Assembly (NCBI GenBank): GCA_021153985.1
Contig: JAJKJM010000061.1
Coordinates: 1 to 64,000 of the forward strand
DNA length: 64,000 bases
Origin: Polaromonas sp.
Lineage (GTDB): Bacteria; Pseudomonadota; Gammaproteobacteria; Burkholderiales; Burkholderiaceae_C
Direction: 5' to 3'
The translations under genes and the position numbers were made by a program. Positions 1 to 9,499 of the stretch are shown here, in pieces. The notes beneath the pieces are model-generated. The model was not told the DNA's origin. It ran no database searches and was given only the letters and a program-made list of their open reading frames with translations. Positions within the stretch are counted from its first letter, which is position 1, and the number at the start of each line of letters is the position of its first letter.

Positions 1-1030
1 GTCGACAGCGAGGTAACGCTGCTGTTTGTCGTGCTCAGGCCGGTCGACAAGGACGTGATACTGCTGGTGGCGGTGCTCAAGCCGGTGGACGTCGAAGTCG
101 ACAGCGAAGTGACGCTGCTGTTGGTAGTGCTCAGGCCCGTGGACAGCGACGTGATGCCACTCGTCGCAGTGCTCAGTCCGGTCGAGGTTGAGGTGGAGAG
201 AGAACTGACACCGGTGGACACGGAAGCTATGCCGCTGGTGGCGGTGCTCAAACCCGTTGAAGTCGAGGTTGACAGCGAGGTAACGCTGCTGTTTGTCGTG
301 CTCAGGCCGGTCGACAAGGACGTGATACTGCTGGTGGCGGTGCTGAGACCGGTCGAGGTTGAAGTCGACAGCGACGTGACATTGCTGTTGGTGGTGCTCA
401 GACCTGTGGACAGGGACGTAATGCCACTTGTTGCCGTGCTCAGGCCTGTTGAGGTCGAGGTCGACAGCGAGGTAACGCTGCTGTTTGTCGTGCTCAGGCC
501 AGTCGACAAGGATGTGATGCCGCTCGTTGCAGTGCTCAGACCGGTCGATGTCGAAGTGGAGAGCGAACTGATGCCGGTCGAAGCGGAGGTCGACAGCGAA
601 GTGACGCTGCTGTTGGTCGTGCTCAAGCCGGTGGACAGGGATGTGATACCACTTGTTGCGGTGCTCAAGCCCGTGGAAGTCGAAGTCGATAGCGAAACGA
701 TGCTGCTGGTGGCAGTGCTCAAGCCTGTCGACGTCGAGGTCGAAAGCGATGTGACGCTGCTATTGGTCGTGCTCAGGCCTGTGGACAGGGAGGTAATGCC
801 GCTGGTGGCCGTACTCAGTCCCGTGGAGGTCGAGGTCGACAGGGAGGTAATGCTGCTGGTGGCGGTACTCAGGCCTGTCGATGCCGAGGTCGACAGGGAC
901 GTCACCCGACTGTCCGTGGTGCTCAGGCCGGTGGACAGGGAGGTGATGCGGCTGGTCGCGGTACTCAGCCCCGTGGAAGTCGAAGTCGACAGCGACGTGA
1001 CATTGCTGTTGGTGGTGCTAAGGCCGGTCG
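1..1030 (-). repeat. Tandem repeats with a 96-bp (32-aa) unit encoding the adhesin stalk
   Basis: gacagcgaggtaacgctgctg-type units recur at 4, 100, 271 and 463; spacings are 96 bp or 2x96 bp, apart from one irregular interval (100 to 271) containing a shorter variant insert. Confidence 0.9.
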
Positions 1031-2369
1031 AAAGAGAGCTTGTTACCGTGGACAGCTGGGCCACGTTGACGGCGTCCGCTGTATTGATACCGGCCGCCAC
1101 GCCTGTGACGGTGCGGTTGCCGACGTTGACTTCGCCGGCGGAAGTCTGGGCTGCTGCCAGGCCGAACGCGGTGTAACCGGTTTGCGCGCCCACGGTGGTG
1201 GAGGAGTTGGAGCCCAGCGCCACGCTGTCTGCCTTGCTGGCGGAGGCGGCGGTTCCGATGGCAATCGAATTGGTGTTACTTGCAAGGGCGCCTCTGCCCA
1301 GTGCTACTGCACTGGCGGCGCTGGCTGTGGCGGCGTTGCCTGCATTCAAGCTGCCGCCGATGGCGATAGCATCGGTGCTACCCACGCCGGAAACCAGCGC
1401 ATTTCGGCCGATGGCAATGGATTGATCGGCACCGGCCGTCGAGCCGCCAGCTCCGGTGCCGTTTCCGCCGCCGATCGCGACGGAAGACAGTCCCACCGCA
1501 TTCGCATCATTGCCGAGACCGTAAGCACCGGCGCCTGACGCCTTGGATCCCGAGCCAATGGCCGTTGAACTGTTTGCGGAGGCAGCAGCGGCGTTGCCGA
1601 TGGCGACTGCATAGTCAACCGTTGCCTTGGCGCTTACGCCCAGAGCGACAGTGGATGACCCGCTGGCTGTGGCGGTGGGGCCGACAGCAACCGCTGACAC
1701 GTTGGTTGCCTGGGCGCCATTGCCCAAGGCGGCCGCCCCAGTAGACGAGGCTGCCGCGCTATTACCAATGGCAACTGCAGAGTCAGCCGTTGCCTTGGCG
1801 CTAACCCCCAGGGCGACAGTAGACTGAAAGCTGGCAGTGGAAGACGCGCCGATTGCGATTGCGGAAGTGCTGAGCGCCTGGGCGCCATTGCCCATGGCAA
1901 CCGCGCCGACGCCGGTGGCGTCGGTGCTGGTTCCGACTGCTACCGCTTGAGCCCCGCTCGCGACGGCCAGGTTCCCCAGGGCCGTTGCTTGTGCTCCGCT
2001 GGCGGTGGCCAGGTTGCCATAAGCGCTTGACTGATCACCTGTGGCGAGTGCCGCATTGCCGACAGCCGTACCAGCGTTTCCGCTGGCCGTTGCTCGTTGT
2101 GTGGTGGCCGTGGTGCCGCCGCCGATCGCGATACCTGTCCCTGCGCCTGCCGGGGCGATCACTCCGTAGGTACCTGTGGCTGCGGCAACGCCCCCGATAA
2201 AGTTGGCATTGGCGCCCGTGGACATGAGCATTGCCGCACCGAGGATCGAAGAGGCCGCGATGGCGCTGACTGTTGACCCGCTGCGTTTGCCTCGCGCGCT
2301 GGAGATTTCGGATACGGCGACCCACGTGCCTAATAGCTCACTGTAGACGGTGCGGTAAAACTTATTCAT
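1..2369 (-). CDS. Trimeric autotransporter adhesin (YadA/Hia-like), N-terminal part; gene runs off the left window edge
   Basis: Minus frame starting at 2369 reads MNKFYRTVYSELLGTWVAVSEISSARGKRSGS... (ESPR-type extended signal peptide), then YadA-head-like A-x-A-x-G motifs, then Ser/Thr-rich stalk repeats (GLSTATSSITSLSTGLSTTNSSVTSLSTSTST). Absent from the ORF track, apparently because no stop lies in the window. Confidence 0.9.
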   Translation of the reverse strand, partial: MNKFYRTVYSELLGTWVAVSEISSARGKRSGSTVSAIAASSILGAAMLMSTGANANFIGGVAAATGTYGVIAPAGAGTGIAIGGGTTATTQRATASGNAGTAVGNAALATGDQSSAYGNLATASGAQATALGNLAVASGAQAVAVGTSTDATGVGAVAMGNGAQALSTSAIAIGASSTASFQSTVALGVSAKATADSAVAIGNSAAASSTGAAALGNGAQATNVSAVAVGPTATASGSSTVALGVSAKATVDYAVAIGNAAAASANSSTAIGSGSKASGAGAYGLGNDANAVGLSSVAIGGGNGTGAGGSTAGADQSIAIGRNALVSGVGSTDAIAIGGSLNAGNAATASAASAVALGRGALASNTNSIAIGTAASASKADSVALGSNSSTTVGAQTGYTAFGLAAAQTSAGEVNVGNRTVTGVAAGINTADAVNVAQLSTVTSSLSTGLSTTNSNVTSLSTSTSTGLSTATSRITSLSTGLSTTDSRVTSLSTSASTGLSTATSSITSLSTSTSTGLSTATSGITSLSTGLSTTNSSVTSLSTSTSTGLSTATSSIVSLSTSTSTGLSTATSGITSLSTGLSTTNSSVTSLSTSASTGISSLSTSTSTGLSTATSGITSLSTGLSTTNSSVTSLSTSTSTGLSTATSGITSLSTGLSTTNSNVTSLSTSTSTGLSTATSSITSLSTGLSTTNSSVTSLSTSTSTGLSTATSGIASVSTGVSSLSTSTSTGLSTATSGITSLSTGLSTTNSSVTSLSTSTSTGLSTATSSITSLSTGLSTTNSSVTSLS

Positions 2370-2421
2370 TTTTGGCTCAGGACGGGTGTCGGTTCACAGA
2401 GGTAAAGCGGGCTGGCGCTAT

Positions 2422-2904
2422 TCATTTGGCTGGTTGCTGCGCGGCTGGCTGACCTGTGCCATACAAATAGCCAACCGGGACCCAGCGGTCCTTGTTCCAA
2501 TACACCGCGACTTTTTCCCAGCCCCGGCTGTTGGCAAATGGCGCGTAGAACAGCACGCTGGCGAACTCCCCGGGTGGAAGCCCCGCTTTATTGATGTCGT
2601 GTTCCATCACCGCCCAAACCCTGGGCGCGACTCTTGTGCCCAGAAGGCTTTTTTTGGCGGAAACGTAAGTGATCCAGGCGGTGCGGCTTTCTTTTTCCTT
2701 CATGAAGGAAAAGCTTTGGTCCCACATCGCGCCGCCTTGGTCGGCATCGGCCAGGCCCAGCCACTGCTCGGCAACGCCGATGGCGGCATCCGCAGAAGAA
2801 GCGGTCTGCGCAGACACACCTAAGGACAGCATCAGCGCCATTGCCATTGCCCACAGGCGCAATGTCAGGCTGCTTTTCAAGTCACGGTGTGTTGCGGTGG
2901 TCAT
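2422..2904 (-). CDS. Secreted DUF4019-like protein
   Basis: 160 aa; signal peptide LWAMAMALMLSLGVSAQT; WLGLADADQGGAMWDQS...RVAPRVW...LPPGEFASVLFYAPF...W.PVGYLYG resembles DUF4019 by eye. Confidence 0.65.
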   Translation of the reverse strand: MTTATHRDLKSSLTLRLWAMAMALMLSLGVSAQTASSADAAIGVAEQWLGLADADQGGAMWDQSFSFMKEKESRTAWITYVSAKKSLLGTRVAPRVWAVMEHDINKAGLPPGEFASVLFYAPFANSRGWEKVAVYWNKDRWVPVGYLYGTGQPAAQQPAK

Positions 2905-3451
2905 TTGATTTCCTTCAAACTTAGTCGCGTCGCATCCAAAATGTGTGCTTAAGCGCTACTTGTAAAAAATTGTGCGTAAAAGGTATGCGAAATGTAATTA
3001 GTTCTCAAGATTTTCTCACGTACCTCTTGAAACAGGTGGGAAGTACAGCACGAAATTGTTCCAAGGTATTGATTAGATTGATATTTTGCGAAAAAAGTCA
3101 CGCACCGGGCTCGCGTTGAACTTACAGAGTTAACAGACATTAAGCGGGAAAAGTAATTCAAAATGTAAGTATTTGGCGATTTCTCTGGTATGTTGAGACG
3201 CTTTTTGTTTCAAATATCACGAGATATTGATATATGGGATTAATACTTTGGCCGGCTTCATAGGAAATGGCGTGCCAAGGCTTTTCCAGGCCTGAATCCG
3301 TTGGATTCAGGACACAGAGCTGCGGATCAGGGCATCGGCGAGGCAATCGGCCCGGGAAATCCCGCCGATGCGCTAGGGCTTGATTGATTTGAGAGAGCCG
3401 AAACCCCTGAATAGGGGCTGGCGGTGAGTGGCCGGGACGGCCTGCTCGGGG

Positions 3452-3650
3452 GTTAGCCTGGAGAAAAGGCTGAAACGGATGTGATATGCCCCCGGGGACC
3501 ATCAGTGATCAGGTCTTTGAGGGGGTGGGCCTCGCCAAAATTGCAGTAGCCGGGCGTAGTCGTCGGGGATGCACCGGCAGGTAAACCGGTCGTGGGAGTT
3601 TGGGATGCCCACAGCGCTCACATGCACCCGTAAGGACAGTTTTGCCGGGT
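3452..3650 (-). pseudogene. Degenerate 3' fragment of an RluA-family pseudouridine synthase gene
   Basis: Minus translation LRVHVSAVGIPNSHDRF...DDYARLLQFW...GAYHIRFSLFSRLT matches intact RluA C-terminus LRVHMNALGIPILHDRI...DDYSRPLQLL...RAFHTRFSLSLDLS (gene at 5571-6494), with frameshift and stop. Confidence 0.85.
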
Positions 3651-3704
3651 ACTGGTTACTCGGTTAAAGCGCGCGTGACGGGCAATAACCCAGGCAGCGA
3701 ATCG

Positions 3705-5546
3705 TCAGTTCGGTGAAACATCGATACGAACAGGCGCCTTGCCTTGGGAATAGCGCTCCCAGGCTGCCAGCAGCCCTTTTTCCAGCGCACGCACATGCTT
3801 ACGCTGGTCAAAAAGTGATGAAGTGGCGATCAGCCCGCGAAGCCGGGTTTTCAACGCCTGCAATTCGACGGGATGGTTGGCGTAAAAAATCGCCTTTTGC
3901 TCAAATTCTGCAGATGTTGAGCTGATCAATTCCGGGATACCGTGCGTCAGCAAAATGCTCGCCAGGTTGCGTGATGCCAGACTTTGCCCTTCTATGCCCA
4001 GCACCGGAATGCCCTGGCGCAAGGCATCGATTGCATTGGCGGCGACGCCGTACGGAAACGGTGAAAGCAACAAATCCAGATGGGCTGTCCGGGCGAGATG
4101 AGCTTCGAACGGAATGGCCAGCGCAAACAGAAGTCGATCTTGCGAGAGGCCATTCGCAGCCCAGTGCTGCCGCAAGCTCTCTTCATAGGCCGGTGTGGAT
4201 GCGAGCAGGACCAGTACGCTTTCGGGAGCTTGTTCAATGATCCGCATTCTTGATGCGAACATTTCAGGGGACATTTTGCAGCTTCTGCTCCAGTCTCCCA
4301 TCACTACGGCACTTTCAGGCCATCCCAGTTCATCTCGTGTAACGACTTGATGCCCGGACGCTTGGGGGGCGCAAGCATGGTAGGAGTGCGGCAACGCCAG
4401 CACCGCCTCGTCGAAATAAATTTCGGCTCCTGGAGGCACTACATGTTGATCGAAGATTGCGTAATCCAGCTCGGGAAAGCAAAGAGGGCCGGGGTAGTCC
4501 AGGTAATGAATCTGTACAGGTGCCGGACGCATAGCCAGCACTGGCAGCCGAGTGTGTTCCGTATGTCCTCCGCAACAAATCAGAAGGTCGATGCCATCGC
4601 GCCTGATGAGCTCCGCGACGTCTCGATGCGGAAGATGTGCTACTTCCCGAATGTGATCGCAGCCAGACCGCAGGCGCTGCCCAATGCCACTTTTCAGCTC
4701 TGGCGAAGCGAAGTAGCCATACACCTCAAACTGTCTTCGGTCATGCAGCGCGAACACGCCATCGATCAGCGCCCCGGTCGGGTGTTCTTTAAAGTTGCTG
4801 GAAAGATAGCCCAATCTCAGAGGCTTGTGATCCGGCCGTATCGTGCGGCGAGGCGCCGGCAGTATTTTTGAAAGTTGCGAGGCGTCTTGTTCGAGCAGCT
4901 CCCTGGAATGAATGCGGCTCACAATCTGGTGCAGTGAAGGGTCATCCCAGACCGCAAGTGGAAGCAGTGTGAATCCACCGTACACCTTGTCGCCAGCCCG
5001 CCAGTGGTATGCCATCTGCCGGGTGATGGCGTCTATATCCACGTCCCATACGGCGTCCGCCCGCAAGGCGAAGAGCAGCCATGGGTTCATCAATGCCTCA
5101 TCAAAAGCCCCTTGGGCATGCGCTGCAAGAGCCAGCATCGCAGCCTGGCGATAGCGGTGCTGCCATATCAGCGTTGTGAACAGATTTTGAACGGCAATGG
5201 AAAACCGCGGAGCCAGATCGACGGCATGCTGCAAATGCACCCGCGAACCTTCGAGATCTTCCTCGCGCAGGCAGTTTCCAAGATTGACCAACGCGTCAAC
5301 ATGGTCAGGATCGATGCGAAGCGCCTTGTGAAGCCAAACCTTCGCTTCCTTGTGGGATTTTTGCTTCAGAAAAGTGCAGGCGAGCAGATTGCAGACCTCG
5401 GCATCTTTCGGAATGAGCCGGTGGGCTTCCAGGCAGAAACGGGCTGCCAGCCGATACTCCTGGGTTCCAAATGCCCGGTAGGCCGAAGCAAGCAGGAGCT
5501 TTCCCTGTGTGCGCTTGCGATCTTCCAGGTTTCGGGTTTTGGGCAT
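3705..5546 (-). CDS. TPR-repeat O-linked GlcNAc transferase-like protein (GT41, SPINDLY family)
   Basis: N-terminal TPRs; C-terminal OGT-like motifs LGYLSSNFKEHPTGALIDGVFALHDRRQFEVYGY, APVQIHYLDYPG, SCKMSPEMF, SPFPYGVAANAIDALRQGIPVLGIEGQSLASR. Confidence 0.85.
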   Translation of the reverse strand: MPKTRNLEDRKRTQGKLLLASAYRAFGTQEYRLAARFCLEAHRLIPKDAEVCNLLACTFLKQKSHKEAKVWLHKALRIDPDHVDALVNLGNCLREEDLEGSRVHLQHAVDLAPRFSIAVQNLFTTLIWQHRYRQAAMLALAAHAQGAFDEALMNPWLLFALRADAVWDVDIDAITRQMAYHWRAGDKVYGGFTLLPLAVWDDPSLHQIVSRIHSRELLEQDASQLSKILPAPRRTIRPDHKPLRLGYLSSNFKEHPTGALIDGVFALHDRRQFEVYGYFASPELKSGIGQRLRSGCDHIREVAHLPHRDVAELIRRDGIDLLICCGGHTEHTRLPVLAMRPAPVQIHYLDYPGPLCFPELDYAIFDQHVVPPGAEIYFDEAVLALPHSYHACAPQASGHQVVTRDELGWPESAVVMGDWSRSCKMSPEMFASRMRIIEQAPESVLVLLASTPAYEESLRQHWAANGLSQDRLLFALAIPFEAHLARTAHLDLLLSPFPYGVAANAIDALRQGIPVLGIEGQSLASRNLASILLTHGIPELISSTSAEFEQKAIFYANHPVELQALKTRLRGLIATSSLFDQRKHVRALEKGLLAAWERYSQGKAPVRIDVSPN

Positions 5547-5570
5547 GATTGGACTTAATCGGGCTTGCGA

Positions 5571-6494
5571 TCAGGATGTGAAACTCAGGTCCAGGGAAAG
5601 GCTGAAGCGCGTATGAAATGCCCGTGATTCACCCGTAAACGGGTCCCTGAAGCTCACGGCTTTGGCCAGGAGTTGTAACGGACGGCTGTAGTCGTCATCC
5701 GGAGTGGGGTGCACCGGCGGGTAAATCCGGTCATGGAGGATAGGGATGCCCAAGGCATTCATATGTACCCGCAACTGGTGTTTTTTGCCGCTGACAGGGC
5801 GCAGGGCATAGCGTGCCAGGGCGGTGCGGGGTGCCGTCTCGAGGATGTCTATGGCGGTCTCGCTGTTGGGCTCGCCTTCGGCCTCACATTGCCGGAAGAA
5901 GGGTTCGCCCTGAACGATCCGGCTTTTACGGGTCAAGGGAAATTGAATGTCCTCACGCCAGGGCGCGATGGCTTCATAGTCTTTGCTCACTTCGTGCCGC
6001 CTGAAAAGCGCCTGGTAGCCGTCCCGCTCCCCGGGCTGGACTGAAAACAGCACCAGGCCGGCTGTTTCGCGGTCTATGCGGTGAATGGGCGTCAGCCCTT
6101 CCAGGCCCAGGCTGTTTTTAAGCCGCACCAGCAGGGTTTCCTGAAGGTAGTGGCCCGAGGGCGTGACGGGCAGGAAGTGCGGTTTGTCGGCAACCACCAG
6201 GTGCTCGTCCTGCCAGAGCACGCTGGCCTCGAAGGGCACACGGGGCTCATCGTCCAGGGCGCGGTAGTAGTAAACGCGCATATGGCCCCGGTAAGGGCGT
6301 TCAGGCGTGACGGCCTCGCCGAACTCGTCAGCCACCAGCCCGTCCGCCATGCGCTGCAGCCAGACTTCACGAGAGATCGCGGGAAAGCGCTGCACCAGGA
6401 AATCCGTGATGGTGGGCCAGTCGCCCGCCGGCAGGCCGACGCAGCTGGGGCTGACGCCGCTGCGGGCCGGCAACCGGTGGGTCGGCCCGTTCAC
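5571..6494 (-). CDS. RluA-family pseudouridine synthase
   Basis: HRIDRETAGLVLFS motif, HQLRVHMNALGIPI C-terminal motif. Confidence 0.92.
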   Translation of the reverse strand: MNGPTHRLPARSGVSPSCVGLPAGDWPTITDFLVQRFPAISREVWLQRMADGLVADEFGEAVTPERPYRGHMRVYYYRALDDEPRVPFEASVLWQDEHLVVADKPHFLPVTPSGHYLQETLLVRLKNSLGLEGLTPIHRIDRETAGLVLFSVQPGERDGYQALFRRHEVSKDYEAIAPWREDIQFPLTRKSRIVQGEPFFRQCEAEGEPNSETAIDILETAPRTALARYALRPVSGKKHQLRVHMNALGIPILHDRIYPPVHPTPDDDYSRPLQLLAKAVSFRDPFTGESRAFHTRFSLSLDLSFTS

Positions 6495-6512
6495 GCCGGT
6501 ACAGACGGGTGT

Positions 6513-7253
6513 TTACACACGGGTGAACACCGCGTCCCACACCCCGTGCCCGAGCTTGATGCCGCGGTTTTCAAATTTGGTCAACGGCCGGTAGGCAGGC
6601 TTGGGTGCGTAACCGCCCTGGGATTGGTCCGCCGTGTTGCGGAGCAATGGCTCCGCCGCCAGAACTTCAAGGATCTGCTCGGCATAAGGCTGCCAGTCGG
6701 TCGCGCAATGCAGGTAGCCGCCGGGCTTGAGGCGGGCAGCCAGCTTGGCGATCAGCGGCTGCTGGATCAGCCGGCGCTTGTTGTGTTTTTTCTTGTGCCA
6801 GGGGTCGGGGAAGAAGATGTGCACGCCGTCGAGGCTGGCCGGCGGCAGCATGTCGTCCATCACCTCAACCGCATCGTGCTGCAGGATGCGGATGTTGGAC
6901 AGGTTCTGTTCGGCAATGCGTTTGAGCAGCGCGCCAACGCCAGGCGTGTGCACCTCACAGCAGAGAAAGTTGGTGCCTGGCATCAGCGCGGCAATGTGGG
7001 CCGTGGCCTCGCCCATGCCAAAGCCGATTTCAAGGACGGTAGGGGCCACGCGCCCGAAGGCGCTTTCAAAGTCGAGCGGCGCGTCAGCGTAAGGCAGCAA
7101 GAATTTCGGGCCCACGTCGGCAAAGGCTTTGGCCTGGCCTGCGGTGGTGCGGCCGGTGCGGCGCACAAAGCTGCGGATTTTGTGGGGCGGGTGGATGTCG
7201 GTTGGCGCGTCTTCGGGTGAGGAGGGCGGCACGGGGGGTAGGGTTTCAATCAC
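6513..7253 (-). CDS. trmB: tRNA (guanine-N7-)-methyltransferase
   Basis: RSFVRRTGR..., [32 protein letters not shown]. Confidence 0.95.
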   Translation of the reverse strand: MIETLPPVPPSSPEDAPTDIHPPHKIRSFVRRTGRTTAGQAKAFADVGPKFLLPYADAPLDFESAFGRVAPTVLEIGFGMGEATAHIAALMPGTNFLCCEVHTPGVGALLKRIAEQNLSNIRILQHDAVEVMDDMLPPASLDGVHIFFPDPWHKKKHNKRRLIQQPLIAKLAARLKPGGYLHCATDWQPYAEQILEVLAAEPLLRNTADQSQGGYAPKPAYRPLTKFENRGIKLGHGVWDAVFTRV

Positions 7254-8230
7254 CCGTTAATTTTAGTCGCCCATAGCGGTATGGCCTGTTGCAGCCAGGC
7301 GGCGGGCGACTCGGCGCTGGCCAGGCGCTCTACTTCCAGTCCGAGCGTCAGCCCTGCTTGCGCCAGCAATTGCAGCGGCTGCGCCGTATCCAGCGCCTGC
7401 GCCCCGTTCTGTTTGGAGAGCTTTTCGCCGTTGGCGCCCAGCACCAAGGGCGTGTGCAGGTAGCGCGGCATGGGCAGGCCCAGCGCGCGCTGCAGCAGGA
7501 TTTGCCGCGCCGTGTTGTCGGCCAGGTCTTCGCCGCGCACGATATCTGTGATGCCCTGGGCGGCATCGTCGACCACCACGGCCAGCTGGTAGGCCCACAA
7601 GCCGTCGGCGCGCTTGAGCACAAAGTCGCCCACTTCGCGGCCGACGTCCTGTGCCTGGTGGCCCAGCCGGCGATCCTGCCAGACGGTTTCGGTATTGCTC
7701 TTCGGTCCGGTTTGCGCCTGATCTGCTATTGAATTAGTAGCTGAAAGCCTATGTGGCGCTTGGGCTAGAGGCGCATTTTGTTCAAAATTTTGCGTGTTGA
7801 ATCGCCAGGCCCGTGCAGGGCGGCCATCCAGTCCGCCGCGGCAGGTGCCGGGGTATACCAGCTCTGCATGGCGTTCACGTACCTGGCCTGACGCCGCAAG
7901 CGCACGGGCGATGTCCTGGCGCGTGCAGGCGCAGGGGTAGGCCAGCCCGCGGGCGATTAATGAGTCCAGTGCATTTTGGTAGAGGACGCCGCGCTGCGAT
8001 TGATAGAGGGGAGGCTCGTCGGGCTCCAGTCCGCAATGGGCCAGTTGCTCAAGAATGATGCGATCAGCGCCGGGCACACAGCGTGGCGTGTCGACATCTT
8101 CAATCCGCACCAGCCAGCGGCCTTCATGCGCCCGGGCGTCCAGCCAGCTGGCAAGTGCAGCGACCAGCGAGCCGGCGTGAAGCGGCCCCGTCGGAGAAGG
8201 TGCAAACCGGCCCCGGTAAGCGGCCTCCAT
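7250..8230 (-). CDS. gluQ: Glutamyl-Q tRNA(Asp) synthetase
   Basis: [60 protein letters not shown]. Contains a ~40-residue in-frame insert that includes repeat copy D. Confidence 0.95.
   Translation of the reverse strand: MEAAYRGRFAPSPTGPLHAGSLVAALASWLDARAHEGRWLVRIEDVDTPRCVPGADRIILEQLAHCGLEPDEPPLYQSQRGVLYQNALDSLIARGLAYPCACTRQDIARALAASGQVRERHAELVYPGTCRGGLDGRPARAWRFNTQNFEQNAPLAQAPHRLSATNSIADQAQTGPKSNTETVWQDRRLGHQAQDVGREVGDFVLKRADGLWAYQLAVVVDDAAQGITDIVRGEDLADNTARQILLQRALGLPMPRYLHTPLVLGANGEKLSKQNGAQALDTAQPLQLLAQAGLTLGLEVERLASAESPAAWLQQAIPLWATKING
7726..7773 (-). repeat. 48-bp dispersed palindromic repeat, copy D (inside gluQ)
   Basis: Reverse complement CGCCTCTAGCCC AAGCGCCACAT AGGCTTTCAGCTACTAATTCAATAG aligns without gaps to copies A-I. 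Confidence 0.85.
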
Positions 8231-8253
8231 GCCGGCGCCCCCGACCTCGGTTG

Positions 8254-9324
8254 TCAGGCCAGGGCCAGGGCCATTTCAAGGCCCGACACGAATCCGTCTT
8301 CTACCCGGTGCCCCAGGCACCAGTCGCCACAGGCGCCGATGCGGGATTTGGCGTCCCACACATGGCTCTTGCCGAGCGGCTGCATCGTCTGGGCATGGCG
8401 CCAGCGGTGCACCACCGCATGAGGCGGTTCGGCACGGATGCCCGTGACCTCGGTAAACGCCTTCAGCAGCTTGGCCTTGACGCGTTCGGCGTCGTCTTCC
8501 AGGTGGCGCTCCGACCACTCGGGGCTGGCCTGCACTGTCCAGCGCTCGATCGGGCTGCGCCCGGGCTTGGACGACTCGCGCGCCAGCCAGGCAATGCGGT
8601 GGTGGGTGCTGCGCGCCGCGTTCCAGTGGGGGCCCAGGTGCGCCATGGTGGGCTGCAGCGCTTTCGGAAAGGCCAGCATCAAGGTCCAGCAGGGCGCCAC
8701 GCTGACTTCCGACAGCTGGGCCATCAGGGGCTTGCCTTGCTGCGAACTGATGAGCAGGGCCTGCGCCTGCGCGGAGGGAACGGCCAGAACGACGGCATCA
8801 AAGCCCGAATGAACCCGGCTGCCGGCGCCTTCGGTTTGCAGTTGCCATTGCTCGGTGTGCAGCTTGTCGGGCTCGATCCGCGTCACTTCCGTTTCAAGCA
8901 CCAGCCGGCCGGCTGTGGCCAGGGGTTGCGCCCACTCCCTGACCAGCGCATTCATGCCGGGTGTGGCGACCCAATGGGCTTCTTTGGGCGGCAGCGCCGA
9001 AGCCACCACGCGGCCCAGCTCGTCCAGGATGCGCACGGTATTGGCACTCCAGGGCCGCACCAGCTTTGTGGCCGTGGCCAGGGCTTTTTCAAACCGCGCG
9101 TCGCGCACGGTGAAATATTGGGTGCCGTGGTCGAAGCCGCCGAATTCACTTTCACGGGTGGCCATGCGGCCGCCGGCGCCGGTGCTTTTCTCGAAGACGG
9201 TGACGTCATGCCCGGCTTGCGCCAGTGTGCGCGCACACGCAATACCGGCGATGCCCGCGCCCACCACGGCAATGCGGCGCGGGGCCGCGGATTCTGGAGC
9301 TCGGATGCTGGATTTTTTGGCCAT
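8254..9324 (-). CDS. FAD-dependent amine oxidoreductase / renalase-like protein
   Basis: [41 protein letters not shown] Rossmann motif; [11 protein letters not shown]. Confidence 0.88.
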   Translation of the reverse strand: MAKKSSIRAPESAAPRRIAVVGAGIAGIACARTLAQAGHDVTVFEKSTGAGGRMATRESEFGGFDHGTQYFTVRDARFEKALATATKLVRPWSANTVRILDELGRVVASALPPKEAHWVATPGMNALVREWAQPLATAGRLVLETEVTRIEPDKLHTEQWQLQTEGAGSRVHSGFDAVVLAVPSAQAQALLISSQQGKPLMAQLSEVSVAPCWTLMLAFPKALQPTMAHLGPHWNAARSTHHRIAWLARESSKPGRSPIERWTVQASPEWSERHLEDDAERVKAKLLKAFTEVTGIRAEPPHAVVHRWRHAQTMQPLGKSHVWDAKSRIGACGDWCLGHRVEDGFVSGLEMALALA

Positions 9325-9499
9325 GTCTTTGTTCTTTGCGTTTGTTTGGGGTTGATGAATGGGGCGGCTTGCGGCTTTTCGCATGCAGCTCACGGCCCCC
9401 TGGCGTTGGTCATCTCATCTCAACCATTAAAAAAACCATAAGCACACTCTACACGCAGGCGCGGCCCGTGCCCATGGATTGCATCGCGACTACGGGTTT

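Noticed and set aside
1-1030. CRISPR array possibility for the left-edge repeats
   Set aside because: Repeats are contiguous coding units of 96 bp without unique spacers; they encode an adhesin stalk.
31-1176. 381-aa plus-strand ORF with MLRPVDKDVILLVAVLKPVDVEVDSEV repeats
   Set aside because: It is the antisense of the adhesin stalk; the 96-bp unit simply lacks stops in this frame. The minus frame has the ESPR start and YadA-like motifs.
3158-3502. 114-aa minus-strand ORF in the accessory intergenic region
   Set aside because: Overlaps the hairpin cluster and rluA remnant; sequence looks like translated non-coding/degenerate DNA.
9393-9450. GGCC...CATTAAAAAAACCATAAGCAC downstream of the LysR gene
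   Set aside because: Vague similarity to the 48-bp repeat (GGCC at right distance, A-run) but arms mismatch too often to call.
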